Shown here in pieces: positions 27,819 to 36,065 of a DNA stretch of 51,495 nt. Under the pieces are notes generated by a model. It was given only the letters and a program-made list of their open reading frames with translations. It was not told the DNA's origin and did no database searches. Position numbers and translations under genes: made by a program. Position 1 is the first letter of the stretch. Each line of letters opens with the position of its first letter. The DNA comes from Candidatus Anammoxibacter sp. (GTDB lineage Bacteria; Planctomycetota; Brocadiia; Brocadiales; Anammoxibacteraceae): NCBI GenBank assembly GCA_021777105.1, contig JAIQZQ010000086.1:1-51495 (forward strand). Direction: 5' to 3'.

Positions 27819-28628
27819 TTAATTTTCAAGTTCTTTTCTTACTTCATCAAGCCCCAACCAGAATGTATAAATCGCTTTTAAAGCCAGTTTGCCGGCTTCA
27901 ATAAATTTTTCTTCATCAAAGCCTGGTTGATTGAATGTCTTTTCAAGTTCCTGCCAGACATTTGCTCCGTGGCCTGATTCGGTTTCAAAATGGTATTGAA
28001 AGAATCCAATAGGAATTGGTTTTAATTTCCTTGGAAGACGAAGGTTTTGGTTGTGGTTTTCAAGTCCAACGACAAGCTCTTTCCAGAAATTATTTGATTC
28101 CACTTCTTCGCCCTGCCCTATACCGAACGAAGCCCATGTTTCAATGGCAAAACTTGCCCCAGCCCCGAGCTGGCCGTCGCGACTGCCGTATGTCTGATCA
28201 AGTCCTTCAAGAAATTCATGAGTTGATTTTGTTCCTGTTTCCCATCTTCCAATCACCTTTGGCTCAATTTCAAGAATGTTTGCTATCTCACGCAACCAGT
28301 TTAGATGAGCGCCTTTGGTAAAAAATGTTTTGCCTTCAATACTGCCTGTTTTAACATCCTGCATTACACCGCATTCGTTTAACAAAATAGCGCGGGCGCA
28401 CTCTTCGCCCTCTAAAGTTGATGCGTTTACCATGCGTTTTGCCTGAACCACTATAAAATGGTTTGAAAATACTGAAAACTGTTTAATAAGGTCTTTTACC
28501 TGTTCGGTATTTGACAAACCCTGCCTGAACCATTTTGTGTAAGGATTGTTTACTATAACAGAATGCTCAAAAAATTCATTGCCGATCTTTTGTTTAAATG
28601 AATTAAATTTATTATCTTTTTCATTCAT
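27819..28628 (-). CDS. Haem-oxygenase-like diiron oxidase/oxygenase candidate
   Basis: A 269-residue, largely helical cytoplasmic protein of the TenA/PqqC/CADD-like fold group. A run H213-x3-E217-x2-H220 (FFQYHFETESGHGANVWQ) matches the last metal-binding helix of haem-oxygenase-like diiron enzymes (HDO), which have H-x3-D/E-x2-H. Other candidate ligands are E85 (LLNECG), H108 (KGAHLNW) and E163 (AIETWAS). HDOs use O2 to cut or oxidise small molecules or act on their own tyrosine (CADD). The gene is co-directional with the tyrosine-catabolism operon, but a 340-bp gap with a palindromic element separates them. Substrate unknown. Start ATG at 28628. Confidence 0.7.
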   Translation of the reverse strand: MNEKDNKFNSFKQKIGNEFFEHSVIVNNPYTKWFRQGLSNTEQVKDLIKQFSVFSNHFIVVQAKRMVNASTLEGEECARAILLNECGVMQDVKTGSIEGKTFFTKGAHLNWLREIANILEIEPKVIGRWETGTKSTHEFLEGLDQTYGSRDGQLGAGASFAIETWASFGIGQGEEVESNNFWKELVVGLENHNQNLRLPRKLKPIPIGFFQYHFETESGHGANVWQELEKTFNQPGFDEEKFIEAGKLALKAIYTFWLGLDEVRKELEN

Positions 28629-28697
28629 TTTTGTCTACCTTAAAATAGCGTCTTCATTGGAGCTCATCCAATAAGTAAAGCTCGAAGAGCTGATTTA

Positions 28698-28926
28698 ATA
28701 AAGCCCAGGGCAAAGCCCTGGGTATGAAATAAAGCATATTTTAGCCCTGTAAGGGCGAATAAAAAAATCGCATGTCGAAATTGCTAACTAATATTTTGCT
28801 CGCATAATTTTTAACAAAGATGTTGGGTTTCGCTATGCTCTACCCAACCTACAAAATTTAAATCGCCCTTACAGGGCTAAAAAAATATTTAAACTTGTTT
28901 CCCAGGGCGTTGCCCTGGGCTATATT
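28698..28926. repeat. 229-bp palindromic element
   Basis: Left arm (28698-28758) and right arm (28862-28926) are inverted copies of about 60 bp: each has AGCCCAGGGC, a 3-nt loop, GCCCTGGG, about 25 nt, then TTTAGCCCTGTAAGGGCG. The arms therefore contain smaller hairpins of their own. The centre holds GTTGGGT ... ACCCAACC, another hairpin. A third hairpin, ACCCCTTTGGGGT, follows near 28932. No ORF. It looks like a MITE/REPIN-type element. Confidence 0.85.
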
Positions 28927-28970
28927 AACTCACCCCTTTGGGGTTAAAAAATCAAGACGAATGCAACGTC

Positions 28971-29966
28971 TTATAAAAGCCCCGCTTTTTGCAAATCATA
29001 TTTCGGCTCTTCAAAACTACAACATCCAAAAGAGATAATAGATGTCTTGCGGCCTTTGGTTATTTCATCAACGCTTATTCGCTGGTTTTTCCATGCAAAC
29101 TCATTCTCTTCAAAAATAAAACTTCCCCGGTCTTCATCCCCTATAATTTTAATCAACGCATTTTCATCCAGATTATGCTTGTGACAAAGCAGAGCCGCCG
29201 CAAAGATGTTAAAAAAACCATGCATTTTAGTTTGCGCATTTTCATTAAAATGTCTAAATGGATGGTGCAAACCCGCTGTCAACTTTAAAGGCACATTCAT
29301 CTCCGCGCATAACTTTACGCAATATGCCGTCTGTTCAATAGATGGATATTGTTCCGCTTTTACACCTCCGCATCGGAATTTAAAACCTATTATTGTTTTG
29401 CGTTCAGACAATGATGGACTTAAATGTTTATTGTTAAAACCGGCAATTACATTAATTACAGACTTTAACTCATCTTGCCAATCTGAATTTAATGTTGCTT
29501 CAAAATAAACCTGTGTTGGATTGCCGCCGATGTTTTTAAAGCTATTCGTTTTTAGCTCCCCGGCCAGGGCGTTTATAAAACCATCTGAATCACTCGCTAT
29601 TCCCAAAGGCAAACACATTTCAAGGACATCAACAATAATTTTGCCGTTGTTTGATTTAACAAAACAATTAATTGCATTTGTTTCTTCATTAAAGCATTTT
29701 ATAAATTGATCAGGTTTTTCGGGCTTTCCACATAAGGCCGAAATGCTATAGGATTCCTCTTCGTTGTTAATCAATCCTAAATAAACTTCTTCGAATTCGG
29801 AAAATTTAGTTGTTGGACATATAAATCGGGAAAGCATCCAGGATTCCTGATTGTGCCTGTAAACATTATAGTTAGCCAAAGCGTCCTCTATTGATAACCC
29901 CGCCGGAGGAAAAAGTCCCGCATAATCTATGGCTTTCTCTAACATTGCTTTTATGCTTTTTTTCAT
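28971..29966 (-). CDS. Conserved protein of unknown function in the tyrosine-catabolism operon
   Basis: A 331-residue soluble protein. I recognise it only as a conserved hypothetical type with the fingerprint KFRCGGVKAEQYPS followed by PLKLTAGLHHPFRHF and KMHGFFNIFAAALL. The pattern of alternating hydrophobic strands and helices (for example IIVDVLEMCLP, TIIGFKFRCGG, VPLKLTAGLHH) suggests a TIM-barrel-like fold. It follows the fumarylacetoacetase gene after 13 bp and is probably the last gene of the operon. No catalytic role is known to me; a role in the missing isomerase step or in handling a product is only conjecture. Confidence 0.75.
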   Translation of the reverse strand: MKKSIKAMLEKAIDYAGLFPPAGLSIEDALANYNVYRHNQESWMLSRFICPTTKFSEFEEVYLGLINNEEESYSISALCGKPEKPDQFIKCFNEETNAINCFVKSNNGKIIVDVLEMCLPLGIASDSDGFINALAGELKTNSFKNIGGNPTQVYFEATLNSDWQDELKSVINVIAGFNNKHLSPSLSERKTIIGFKFRCGGVKAEQYPSIEQTAYCVKLCAEMNVPLKLTAGLHHPFRHFNENAQTKMHGFFNIFAAALLCHKHNLDENALIKIIGDEDRGSFIFEENEFAWKNQRISVDEITKGRKTSIISFGCCSFEEPKYDLQKAGLL

Positions 29967-29979
29967 TTTTACGCCCTAA

Positions 29980-30996
29980 TTAATTTTTCTTATTATCTAA
30001 AATAGAGTACGGCGCATCGGTTTTTACAATCGTGTTTTTAAGGCAACCAAGGCCTTCAATCTCAAGTTCAATTGTGTCGCCGTTTTCAAGCCATGTGGGC
30101 GTGAAGCTTTCACTGCTATCTTTTGCCTTAATTGCGGCGGTTCCGTTAAGTTCCGCATAACAGCCGGTTCCAACCGTGCCGGAACCTATCACATCTCCAG
30201 GCAATATCTCAACCCCGTACGACACCCTTTCAATAATTTCAGCAAACGTCCAATCTATTGACTTCATGTTGCCTTGGGAAATAAGTCTGCCGTTATGTTT
30301 TGCCGTCATTTCCAGCCCATATCTTACACCTTCCGCGCTATCTATTCGGTAACTTTCCAGCTCATCCGGAGTTACAATCCATGGGCCAACCGCAGTTGCA
30401 AAGTCTTTGCCTTTTGCCGGGCCTAGGTTTAACTTCATCTCTTCCATTTGCAAAAATCGCGATGAAAAGTCATTCATTATTGCGTAACCGAATATGTAAC
30501 TATCCGCGTCCTTTGTTGCCACGTTTCTGCCGGATTTGCCGATCACAATTGCCGCCTCCAACTCAAAGTCCAGTTTATGCATATGGTCGTTGTGAACGAC
30601 TAAGTCGCCTTCGCCGATTATAGCATTGTGATTGGTAAAGTAGAAAACAGGGAATTGGTCAAACTCTGGAATCATCTCTACCCCGCGATTGCGCCGCATA
30701 GTCGCAACATGCTGCCTAAACGCATAAGCGTCGCGGCATGAAGTTGGATGTGGAATGGGCGATAACATTTGATCTACCTCTGCCGGCTTGTTGTCCGCTT
30801 CGTTATCCCGCAACCCTTTTTCTGTTTTTCTTGCAAGCTCTAGATTTGTTTCACTATTTTCTAGAAATTCCCGCATAGTAGACGGAACTGTAATATGTTG
30901 AGATTGCGCAGACTCCTGCAGGTCAAAAATATTTAGGCCTGAGACAATACCCAAACGTTCTTTATATTGCCTGTTTAAAAAAGAAACAAATTTCAT
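29980..30996 (-). CDS. Fumarylacetoacetate hydrolase family protein (likely fumarylacetoacetase)
   Basis: A 338-residue protein starting at the ATG at 30996, preceded by AGGAG; an upstream start would add 8 residues. The FAH fold is evident from HKLDFELEAAIVIGKSGRNV, the SWxxAE-like DWTFAEIIERVSYGVEILPG, and GDVIGSGTVGTGCYAEL. In the pathway, FAH splits fumarylacetoacetate into fumarate and acetoacetate. Its position after 4-hydroxyphenylpyruvate dioxygenase, homogentisate dioxygenase and an aminotransferase supports this role. Since no maleylacetoacetate isomerase is present, it could instead hydrolyse maleylacetoacetate directly. The gene is followed after 13 bp by the 331-residue protein. 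Confidence 0.88.
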   Translation of the reverse strand: MKFVSFLNRQYKERLGIVSGLNIFDLQESAQSQHITVPSTMREFLENSETNLELARKTEKGLRDNEADNKPAEVDQMLSPIPHPTSCRDAYAFRQHVATMRRNRGVEMIPEFDQFPVFYFTNHNAIIGEGDLVVHNDHMHKLDFELEAAIVIGKSGRNVATKDADSYIFGYAIMNDFSSRFLQMEEMKLNLGPAKGKDFATAVGPWIVTPDELESYRIDSAEGVRYGLEMTAKHNGRLISQGNMKSIDWTFAEIIERVSYGVEILPGDVIGSGTVGTGCYAELNGTAAIKAKDSSESFTPTWLENGDTIELEIEGLGCLKNTIVKTDAPYSILDNKKN

Positions 30997-31039
30997 TGTA
31001 GAATCTCCTAATCCGGGCAAACCGGAAAGTAAAAAATAA

Positions 31040-31100
31040 AAATCAAAAACGTATTAACCACAAATCTTCACTAATTTCCACTAATTTAAAAATAAAAACC
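31040..31100 (-). repeat. Single word repeat between operon genes, inverted
   Basis: The 120-bp gap between the aminotransferase and hydrolase genes carries phrase A in the opposite orientation to the big arrays: TTAACCACAAATCTTCAC then TAATTTCCACTAATTT on the plus strand. A CCGG word pair (ATCCGGGCAAACCGG) lies beside it at about 31011-31025. The repeat is thus inside a likely operon message. Confidence 0.75.
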
Positions 31101-31116
31101 AAAACGCTTTAACAGA

Positions 31117-32220
31117 CTAATTTGAATTAAATTTACTTAAAACTTTTGTAATAACATTAAATGCAAAATGGGTTCCATCCTCATTGCCGGTTGTAATTCG
31201 AATGCCGTTAGGCGCGCCAAAAGGAGCGACGTGTCTTAATATCAACCCATGTTCTAAACACTCGTTTTGAAAAGCAACCGCATACTCAGTGGATGGCGCT
31301 TTTATCATTAAAAAGTTAGCCCATGACTCTAAATACTGCAATTTGACTGAATTAAAAAAAGTTTTCATCTTCTCTAAAATATTTTTATTCAGTTCCACTG
31401 AATCAGCGACATATTTATCATCTGAAAGCGCCGCGGCAGCAGCAAATTGCGCCGGCGTGCCCGGCTCAAAAGGAAGTTTAACTTTGTACAGCTCTGAAAT
31501 TAATCTTTCCACCCCTATTGCGTATCCTACCCGAAGACCGGCTAATCCATAGACCTTTGAAAATGTGCGCAGAGAGATCAGGTTGTTGTTTAAAAACTCA
31601 AGGCCGTTAACATATTCCGGGTGCAAACTTGCGTAGTGTTCATAAGCCTCATCCAGAACAACAAGCACATTATCAGGAACTTTTTTCATAAAATTATCGA
31701 AATCGTGACGAAGAAACATTGTCCCTGTTGGGTTATTAGGGTTTGCGATATAGATTATTTTAGTTTTATCCGTAACCGCCTTTGCGATAGCGTCTAAATC
31801 AAACGTCCAGTTTTTAAGAGGAACAAGCGTAAGTTTTCGTCCAAACTTTGCGGCATGCACATAAATTCCAATAAATGTTGCGTCCGCTGTAAGAATCTCG
31901 TCATTTACTGAGCTAAAAGCAGTGATTATTGAGGCCAAAAGCGAGTCTATCCCGTTTCCGCAAACAATTTGTTCTGGTTTTAATGATAGTTTTTTTGAAA
32001 GAGAATCTACCAAAACCGGCGCTACGGGATTGGGATAGAGGTGAGACATCGGCAATGCTTTATTTATAGCTTCCAATGCTTTTGGAGACGGCCCGTTAGG
32101 ATTCTCATTTGAAGCCAGCTTTACAATGCGCGAAAGATTTCGCTCTTTTGCCAGGTCTTCTATGGGCATGCCCGGGCGATATGGAGTGAGCTTTTGAATA
32201 TGTTTTGGTATAACGACCAT
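31117..32220 (-). CDS. HisC-like PLP aminotransferase, probably aromatic amino acid aminotransferase
   Basis: A 367-residue class I/II aminotransferase closest in pattern to histidinol-phosphate aminotransferases: KLASNENPNGPSPKALEAI, IIYIANPNNPTGT, VLDEAYEHYA and the PLP-lysine K222 in TFSKVYGLAGLRVGYA. It starts 2 bp after the homogentisate dioxygenase stop, so it belongs to the tyrosine operon. No other histidine genes are present. The simplest reading is that it converts tyrosine to 4-hydroxyphenylpyruvate, the first step; HisC-type enzymes often accept aromatic amino acids. A histidine-biosynthetic role cannot be excluded from sequence alone. Confidence 0.85.
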   Translation of the reverse strand: MVVIPKHIQKLTPYRPGMPIEDLAKERNLSRIVKLASNENPNGPSPKALEAINKALPMSHLYPNPVAPVLVDSLSKKLSLKPEQIVCGNGIDSLLASIITAFSSVNDEILTADATFIGIYVHAAKFGRKLTLVPLKNWTFDLDAIAKAVTDKTKIIYIANPNNPTGTMFLRHDFDNFMKKVPDNVLVVLDEAYEHYASLHPEYVNGLEFLNNNLISLRTFSKVYGLAGLRVGYAIGVERLISELYKVKLPFEPGTPAQFAAAAALSDDKYVADSVELNKNILEKMKTFFNSVKLQYLESWANFLMIKAPSTEYAVAFQNECLEHGLILRHVAPFGAPNGIRITTGNEDGTHFAFNVITKVLSKFNSN

Positions 32221-32222
32221 AA

Positions 32223-33389
32223 TTAAACATCCTCCAGCCAGGATTGGCTATATCCCGGATCAATAGTTTTGCTGACGTTATTGGTTAACAAAAGAGGGTC
32301 AAAAGTGTCAACCATTACCGCGTATTCAAATGTCTCCTTTGCGCCGATGGAAGCCTCGGTCTTGCCTGGCTGGGGGCCGTGCGGAAGGCCCATTGGGTGC
32401 AGGGTAATAGAGCCCTCTTCGATTCCTTTGCGCGACATAAAGTTGCCTTCAACATAATAAAGAATCTCGTCTGAATCCACATTAGAGTGATAATACGGAG
32501 CCGGTATCGCCTCGAGATGAAAATCAAACAAACGAGGCACAAAATTACAAACAAGAAAATGAGGGGTTGAAAATACCGCGTGTATTGGCGGCGGCAGATG
32601 GATCTTGCCGACTTTTGGAGCAAACTCTTTTATATTAAACGCGTATGGATAAACAAAACCGTCCCAACCCACAACATCAAAAGGGTGATGATTTAAAATA
32701 TGCTCAAACAGGCGTGGCCCTGTTTTTATATGGATTTTGTATTCCCCAAGTTTATCAATAGGCTCAACAAACTCCGGAACGCGAAAGTCCCTTTCGCAAT
32801 AAGGGGCGGCTTCAAGCAATTGACCGTATTCGTTTCGATAATGTTCAGGTATGTCAAACTGAACGGCTGATTCTAAAATAAAGAGCTTATTATTCCCATA
32901 AGATTCAAAGTCCATTTGATACATTGCGCCTTTTGGAATTATTATGTAATCACCGTTGTCAAAATCGAGCCGGCCAAACTCAGAAGAGATAAAACCTTTT
33001 CCCCTATGAACAAAAATCATCTCATGAGAATATGCGTTTTTATAAAAAAACCCGCTTTTTTGATCAGGAGTTGCGGTTGAGATAGCGCAATGAGAGTTAT
33101 AAACATATAACATTCGGGATTGAAAATGGTCCCCTGTTGACTTATTGCGGTCGGTATGAAACAAATTCCATTGAAGAGGCGCGTCTTGCCAGGCGTCAAT
33201 AGACGGAGGCGCAATCTCATTTATAGACATAGCGCCGGAAGGCATATGGATGTGATATTTGTTTGAATAAATACCTGAAAACCCTCTGGTTCCAAAAAGC
33301 TCTTCACGGTAAAGAGACTTGCCGTCATCTTTGTAAAACGCGATATGACGTTTTGCCGGTATTTTGCCGAGTTTATGATAAAAAGGCAT
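32223..33389 (-). CDS. hmgA: Homogentisate 1,2-dioxygenase
   Basis: A 388-residue protein starting at the ATG at 33389 (MPFYHKLGKIPAKRH), preceded by AGGAGA; a longer frame to 33515 would overlap the upstream gene. It is the short bacterial form of the cupin-type enzyme that opens the homogentisate ring with O2 and Fe(II) to maleylacetoacetate. Recognisable parts are GTRGFSGIYSNKYHIHMP, FDVVGWDGFVYPYAFN, the metal region YYHSNVDSDEILYYVEG and ITLHPMGLPHGPQPG. It lies 19 bp after the 4-hydroxyphenylpyruvate dioxygenase gene, which makes its substrate, so they are clearly one operon. Confidence 0.93.
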   Translation of the reverse strand: MPFYHKLGKIPAKRHIAFYKDDGKSLYREELFGTRGFSGIYSNKYHIHMPSGAMSINEIAPPSIDAWQDAPLQWNLFHTDRNKSTGDHFQSRMLYVYNSHCAISTATPDQKSGFFYKNAYSHEMIFVHRGKGFISSEFGRLDFDNGDYIIIPKGAMYQMDFESYGNNKLFILESAVQFDIPEHYRNEYGQLLEAAPYCERDFRVPEFVEPIDKLGEYKIHIKTGPRLFEHILNHHPFDVVGWDGFVYPYAFNIKEFAPKVGKIHLPPPIHAVFSTPHFLVCNFVPRLFDFHLEAIPAPYYHSNVDSDEILYYVEGNFMSRKGIEEGSITLHPMGLPHGPQPGKTEASIGAKETFEYAVMVDTFDPLLLTNNVSKTIDPGYSQSWLEDV

Positions 33390-33408
33390 AGCTTTTTCTC
33401 CTATGGGG

Positions 33409-34521
33409 TTAAAGATTTCCGCGTATTTTCTGATCTCTCTCAATAGCTTCAAAAAGCGACATAAAGTTGCCGTGCCCAAAACCTTCGCTTCCTTGACATC
33501 TCTGTATAATTTCAAAGAAGAATGAAGGCCGGTCTCCTATTGGTTTTGTAAAAAGTTGCAATAAATACCCTTTACCCGCTAAATCCTCAACATCGCAAAG
33601 AATGCCCAGCTTTCTTAAAGCCTCTATATCCTGTGTTATTTTTATATTTTTCGCTTTCAGCATTTCATAATATGTATCGGGCACCGCAAGAAACTCTACC
33701 CCATTTTTCCGTAACGCGCTTATTGATGAAATTATATCGTCGCAGGCAACGGCAATGTGTTGAATCCCGGAACCGTTGGACACTTCAAGATACTCCTGAA
33801 TTTGCGACTTTTTTATTCCTTTATAAGGCTCATTAATAGGATGCTTGATTAGATTGTCTTTTGTTCTAACCACTTTTGAAAGCAGGGAGGAGTATTTAGT
33901 TGATATATCGCCCGGGCCAAATTCAATGAACTGTTCAAAGTCCATGCTTTTTATGTAGTAGTCGGCCCAATAGTTCATTTCGTTAGGCCGAACATTGCCC
34001 ACTATATGATCAACAGCGCGAAGCCCGGTCTCTTCCCGTTTAATCTCAATTTTCTGAACAGGCGCTGAAAACCCCGGCTTAAAAATACCGTTATAGTTGT
34101 CGTAATTGATAAAAACGATCTCGCAGTCGTCATAAACACGAATCGCAGCTTCCATGATGAAACCGTTTTCGTCTTCCCGCCGCTGTGGATTTTTTAGAGG
34201 AACTGCCCCGTTGCTAACCGCCTCATTAAACGCTGCCTCAACATCATCCATGGAATAGGCCCATCGTTTAGCGCCGTCGCCATGGTTGGTTACAAAAGAT
34301 GAAACATCATACGCATTTGGCGAAATTGCTGAAGTGATAACAAATCTGATTTGATCTTGTTCTAAATAGAATGAAACACGATCCCTAACGCCTGTTTCCG
34401 GCCCGGAGTACCCCTTAATGTCAAATCCCATAGCCTTTGCGTGCCAATAGACCGCCATTTTTGCGGATCCGACATAAAACTCCACATAATCATATCCTCT
34501 GATTCCCATTTTGTTAGACAT
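33409..34521 (-). CDS. hpd: 4-hydroxyphenylpyruvate dioxygenase
   Basis: A 370-residue Fe(II) enzyme that converts 4-hydroxyphenylpyruvate and O2 to homogentisate and CO2. Start taken as the ATG at 34521, 8 nt after AGGAG (34530-34534); a GTG at 34530 lies inside that site. The family pattern is complete: N-terminal domain with DYVEFYVGSAKMAVYWHAKA, then iron ligands H172 (VDHIVGNV), H255 (GIQHIAVAC) and E337 (FFFEIIQR), with GFGHGNFMSLFEAIERDQ at the C-terminus. It is the first gene of the tyrosine-catabolism operon. The 135-bp upstream gap has a C/G hairpin but no clear promoter that I can name. Confidence 0.96.
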   Translation of the reverse strand: MSNKMGIRGYDYVEFYVGSAKMAVYWHAKAMGFDIKGYSGPETGVRDRVSFYLEQDQIRFVITSAISPNAYDVSSFVTNHGDGAKRWAYSMDDVEAAFNEAVSNGAVPLKNPQRREDENGFIMEAAIRVYDDCEIVFINYDNYNGIFKPGFSAPVQKIEIKREETGLRAVDHIVGNVRPNEMNYWADYYIKSMDFEQFIEFGPGDISTKYSSLLSKVVRTKDNLIKHPINEPYKGIKKSQIQEYLEVSNGSGIQHIAVACDDIISSISALRKNGVEFLAVPDTYYEMLKAKNIKITQDIEALRKLGILCDVEDLAGKGYLLQLFTKPIGDRPSFFFEIIQRCQGSEGFGHGNFMSLFEAIERDQKIRGNL

Positions 34522-34608
34522 ACTTAACACTCCTGTTCCGTAGTCTTAAATTGGTTTAAGGATTTACCATAAAATTTCCACCCCCTTTTAAAAACCAACA
34601 CCAATCCA

Positions 34609-34627
34609 CCCCCTTTAGAAAAGGGGG
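34609..34627. repeat. CCCCCTTT/AAAGGGGG hairpin
   Basis: An 8-bp stem with a 3-nt loop (34609-34616 with 34620-34627), followed by CCGGGGGG. A related CCACCCCCTTTTAAAAAC word lies at about 34578-34595. It sits between the vapC-type stop and the hpd start; there is no T run, so it is more likely a dispersed palindrome than a terminator. Confidence 0.5.
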
Positions 34628-34656
34628 CCGGGGGGATTTGAATATTTTTCATTTTA

Positions 34657-35073
34657 CTAAAACTTTTCAATGCAAAGGTTGTCAATTCTGGAAAAATGCT
34701 CATTGTCCATCGTTAGTATACTGTCCATCTGGTTGTCTTCCATATACACCGCGTTAAACGCGTCAATAAAGTCAATATCCTTTGAAGCGTAAATATTCAA
34801 GGCCTTAAACAGCAGATGCGCGGATTTTACTTCAAGACCCCTTGTGTTCAGAATAGTTGAGACAATTATCTCTATCTCATTTTTTTCTCGTTTATAAAAT
34901 GATTCTAAAATACATATTATCTCGGCAATAACAATCTCGTTTGTAATAAGCTTTATCTTTCCTGTTAAAGCCTTTTGAAAAATCAATTCAATTTTATCCG
35001 TTAAGGCGGTTTTGTTATTTGTTAAATATTGAAGAAATATATTGCTGTCCACAAATATTTTTTTATTGCCCAT
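34657..35073 (-). CDS. PIN-domain toxin, VapC-type (second)
   Basis: A 138-residue PIN protein with active-site acids D9 (IFVDSNIFLQYL), E51 (EIVIAEIICILE), D101/D104 (DIDFIDAFNA) and D123 (TMDNEHF). Its start overlaps the end of the AbrB-type antitoxin gene by 11 bp, so the two are translationally coupled. It is only distantly similar to the PIN protein at 25509-25898 and belongs to a different subgroup (VDSN start). Expected activity is RNA cleavage restrained by the antitoxin. Confidence 0.87.
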   Translation of the reverse strand: MGNKKIFVDSNIFLQYLTNNKTALTDKIELIFQKALTGKIKLITNEIVIAEIICILESFYKREKNEIEIIVSTILNTRGLEVKSAHLLFKALNIYASKDIDFIDAFNAVYMEDNQMDSILTMDNEHFSRIDNLCIEKF

Positions 35074-35317
35074 TTTTAGCCGCCTTTTTAGCTACAATTT
35101 TTCGTGTTTCCTTCCTAACCTGCTCAAAATCTTCCCCCAAGTTTTTTGATTTTACAGCCCCTTTCAGGTCTAAAATATTCCCTTTAATAGGTTTTATTAA
35201 TATATCATCCCCCTTTTTCACAAAATGCACCCGATCATTAACCTTAAGCCCCAATTCATCCCTGATCGCTTTAGGTATTGTGATTTGTCCCTTTTTAGTT
35301 AATGTGCTGGTCGGCAT
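35063..35317 (-). CDS. AbrB/SpoVT-type antitoxin (VapB-like)
   Basis: An 84-residue protein with a complete swapped-hairpin AbrB domain: STLTKKGQITIPKAIRDELG, then VNDRVHFVKKGDDILIKP. The C-terminal tail (DFEQVRKETRKIVAKKAAK) would bind the toxin. It is the first gene of the pair with the downstream, overlapping PIN toxin, and is expected to bind its own promoter, just above 35317. Confidence 0.9.
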   Translation of the reverse strand: MPTSTLTKKGQITIPKAIRDELGLKVNDRVHFVKKGDDILIKPIKGNILDLKGAVKSKNLGEDFEQVRKETRKIVAKKAAKNGQ

Positions 35318-35639
35318 AATTTATCCCTTTTTAATATAATCCTTACTTTTAATTATAGCATTACTTTTGCAAAAAGCAATGCATTGAGAGATAGTATTAC
35401 TAAAAAAACAAAACCAAATTATGCCACAAAGACTCAAAGACACGAAGAAAAACAAAAAACTATTGGTTATTTATCGAGAAAAAAAATGAATAGTTAATAA
35501 ATTTGTCAACGACATGTATATTTAAATTTAAAGAGCTATATAGGGAAGCAATGATTATGCGGATTTCTCCTATGCAAAAAGGAAAACAACCTCAACAAGT
35601 TGTAATGATGTAGATAGTGATATGGACGAAAAATATCTG
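35318..35639. other. Gap with a single dispersed word
   Basis: About 320 bp without a gene. A reversed C-type word (CCACAAAGACTCAAAGACAC, near 35415-35434) is present. The right part, from about 35560, may include decayed sequence of the nucleotidyltransferase whose tail is seen next. Confidence 0.4.
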
Positions 35640-35640
35640 A

Positions 35641-35783
35641 GAATCGATTTTTATTGAAAACGTCAACCGCGAAGGTGTTTGTGTATGAAAGACAATAAAC
35701 GAATTTTAATTGAATATCGGCTCTCTCAGGCGGATGATTCTATTAAAGAGGCGAAATTTCCAGGGGTGTTAAGGGAAATGTAA
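35641..35783 (+). pseudogene. Relic of a MNT/HEPN toxin-antitoxin pair
   Basis: After a stop at 35638-35640, the frame reads ESIFIENVNREGVCV and stops at 35686-35688, like the C-terminal tail of a minimal nucleotidyltransferase. Its stop overlaps, as ATGA, an ATG at 35685 that opens MKDNKRILIEYRLSQADDSI, the typical start of a HEPN protein. That frame ends after 32 residues (35781-35783) where an intact HEPN protein would go on for about 100 more. Both halves are thus truncated, with only the junction retained. Confidence 0.6.
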
Positions 35784-35834
35784 ATAATTAAGCAGATTTA
35801 TTTTTAACAACTAGTGTTTAATGAGGAAAAAAGT

Positions 35835-36065
35835 CTACAATATCTTGATAAGCAATGCAATTGCCGCAACCGCCGCTGTTAACATCGCGCCAAACCGAAT
35901 AGTTAATCTCATCTCAGCTTCTTTTAAATCTTTCTTTGTAGCCACAACTTCAAGATTACCCTCTTCGATTTTTCTCAGCAATTCCGATAAAGTATGCGCC
36001 TGCTCTTCAGAAAACGACTTCTTTAGCTCATCAAACATACTCAACGTATCTACTGTATGCCCCAT
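35835..36065 (-). CDS. Small DUF1640-like coiled-coil membrane protein
   Basis: A 76-residue protein. FDELKKSFSEEQAHTLSELL and VVATKKDLKEAEMRLTIRFG are followed by a single C-terminal membrane helix (AMLTAAVAAIALLIKIL). This coiled coil plus tail anchor, with the KKDL...RLTIRFG stretch, is the pattern of bacterial DUF1640 proteins, here without the long middle part. AAGGAG precedes the ATG at 36065. The function of the family in bacteria is unknown to me. It stands alone. Confidence 0.75.
   Translation of the reverse strand: MGHTVDTLSMFDELKKSFSEEQAHTLSELLRKIEEGNLEVVATKKDLKEAEMRLTIRFGAMLTAAVAAIALLIKIL

Noticed and set aside
25094..27904. Plus-strand ORFs of 60-107 codons giving FAFICVICAICG-type proteins
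   Set aside because: They are translations of the word repeats, which explains their Phe/Cys/Ile/Leu repetition; no start signals or family features.
33390..33515. N-terminal extension of homogentisate dioxygenase
   Set aside because: It overlaps the end of hpd, has no family similarity, and a good AGGAGA precedes the ATG at 33389.
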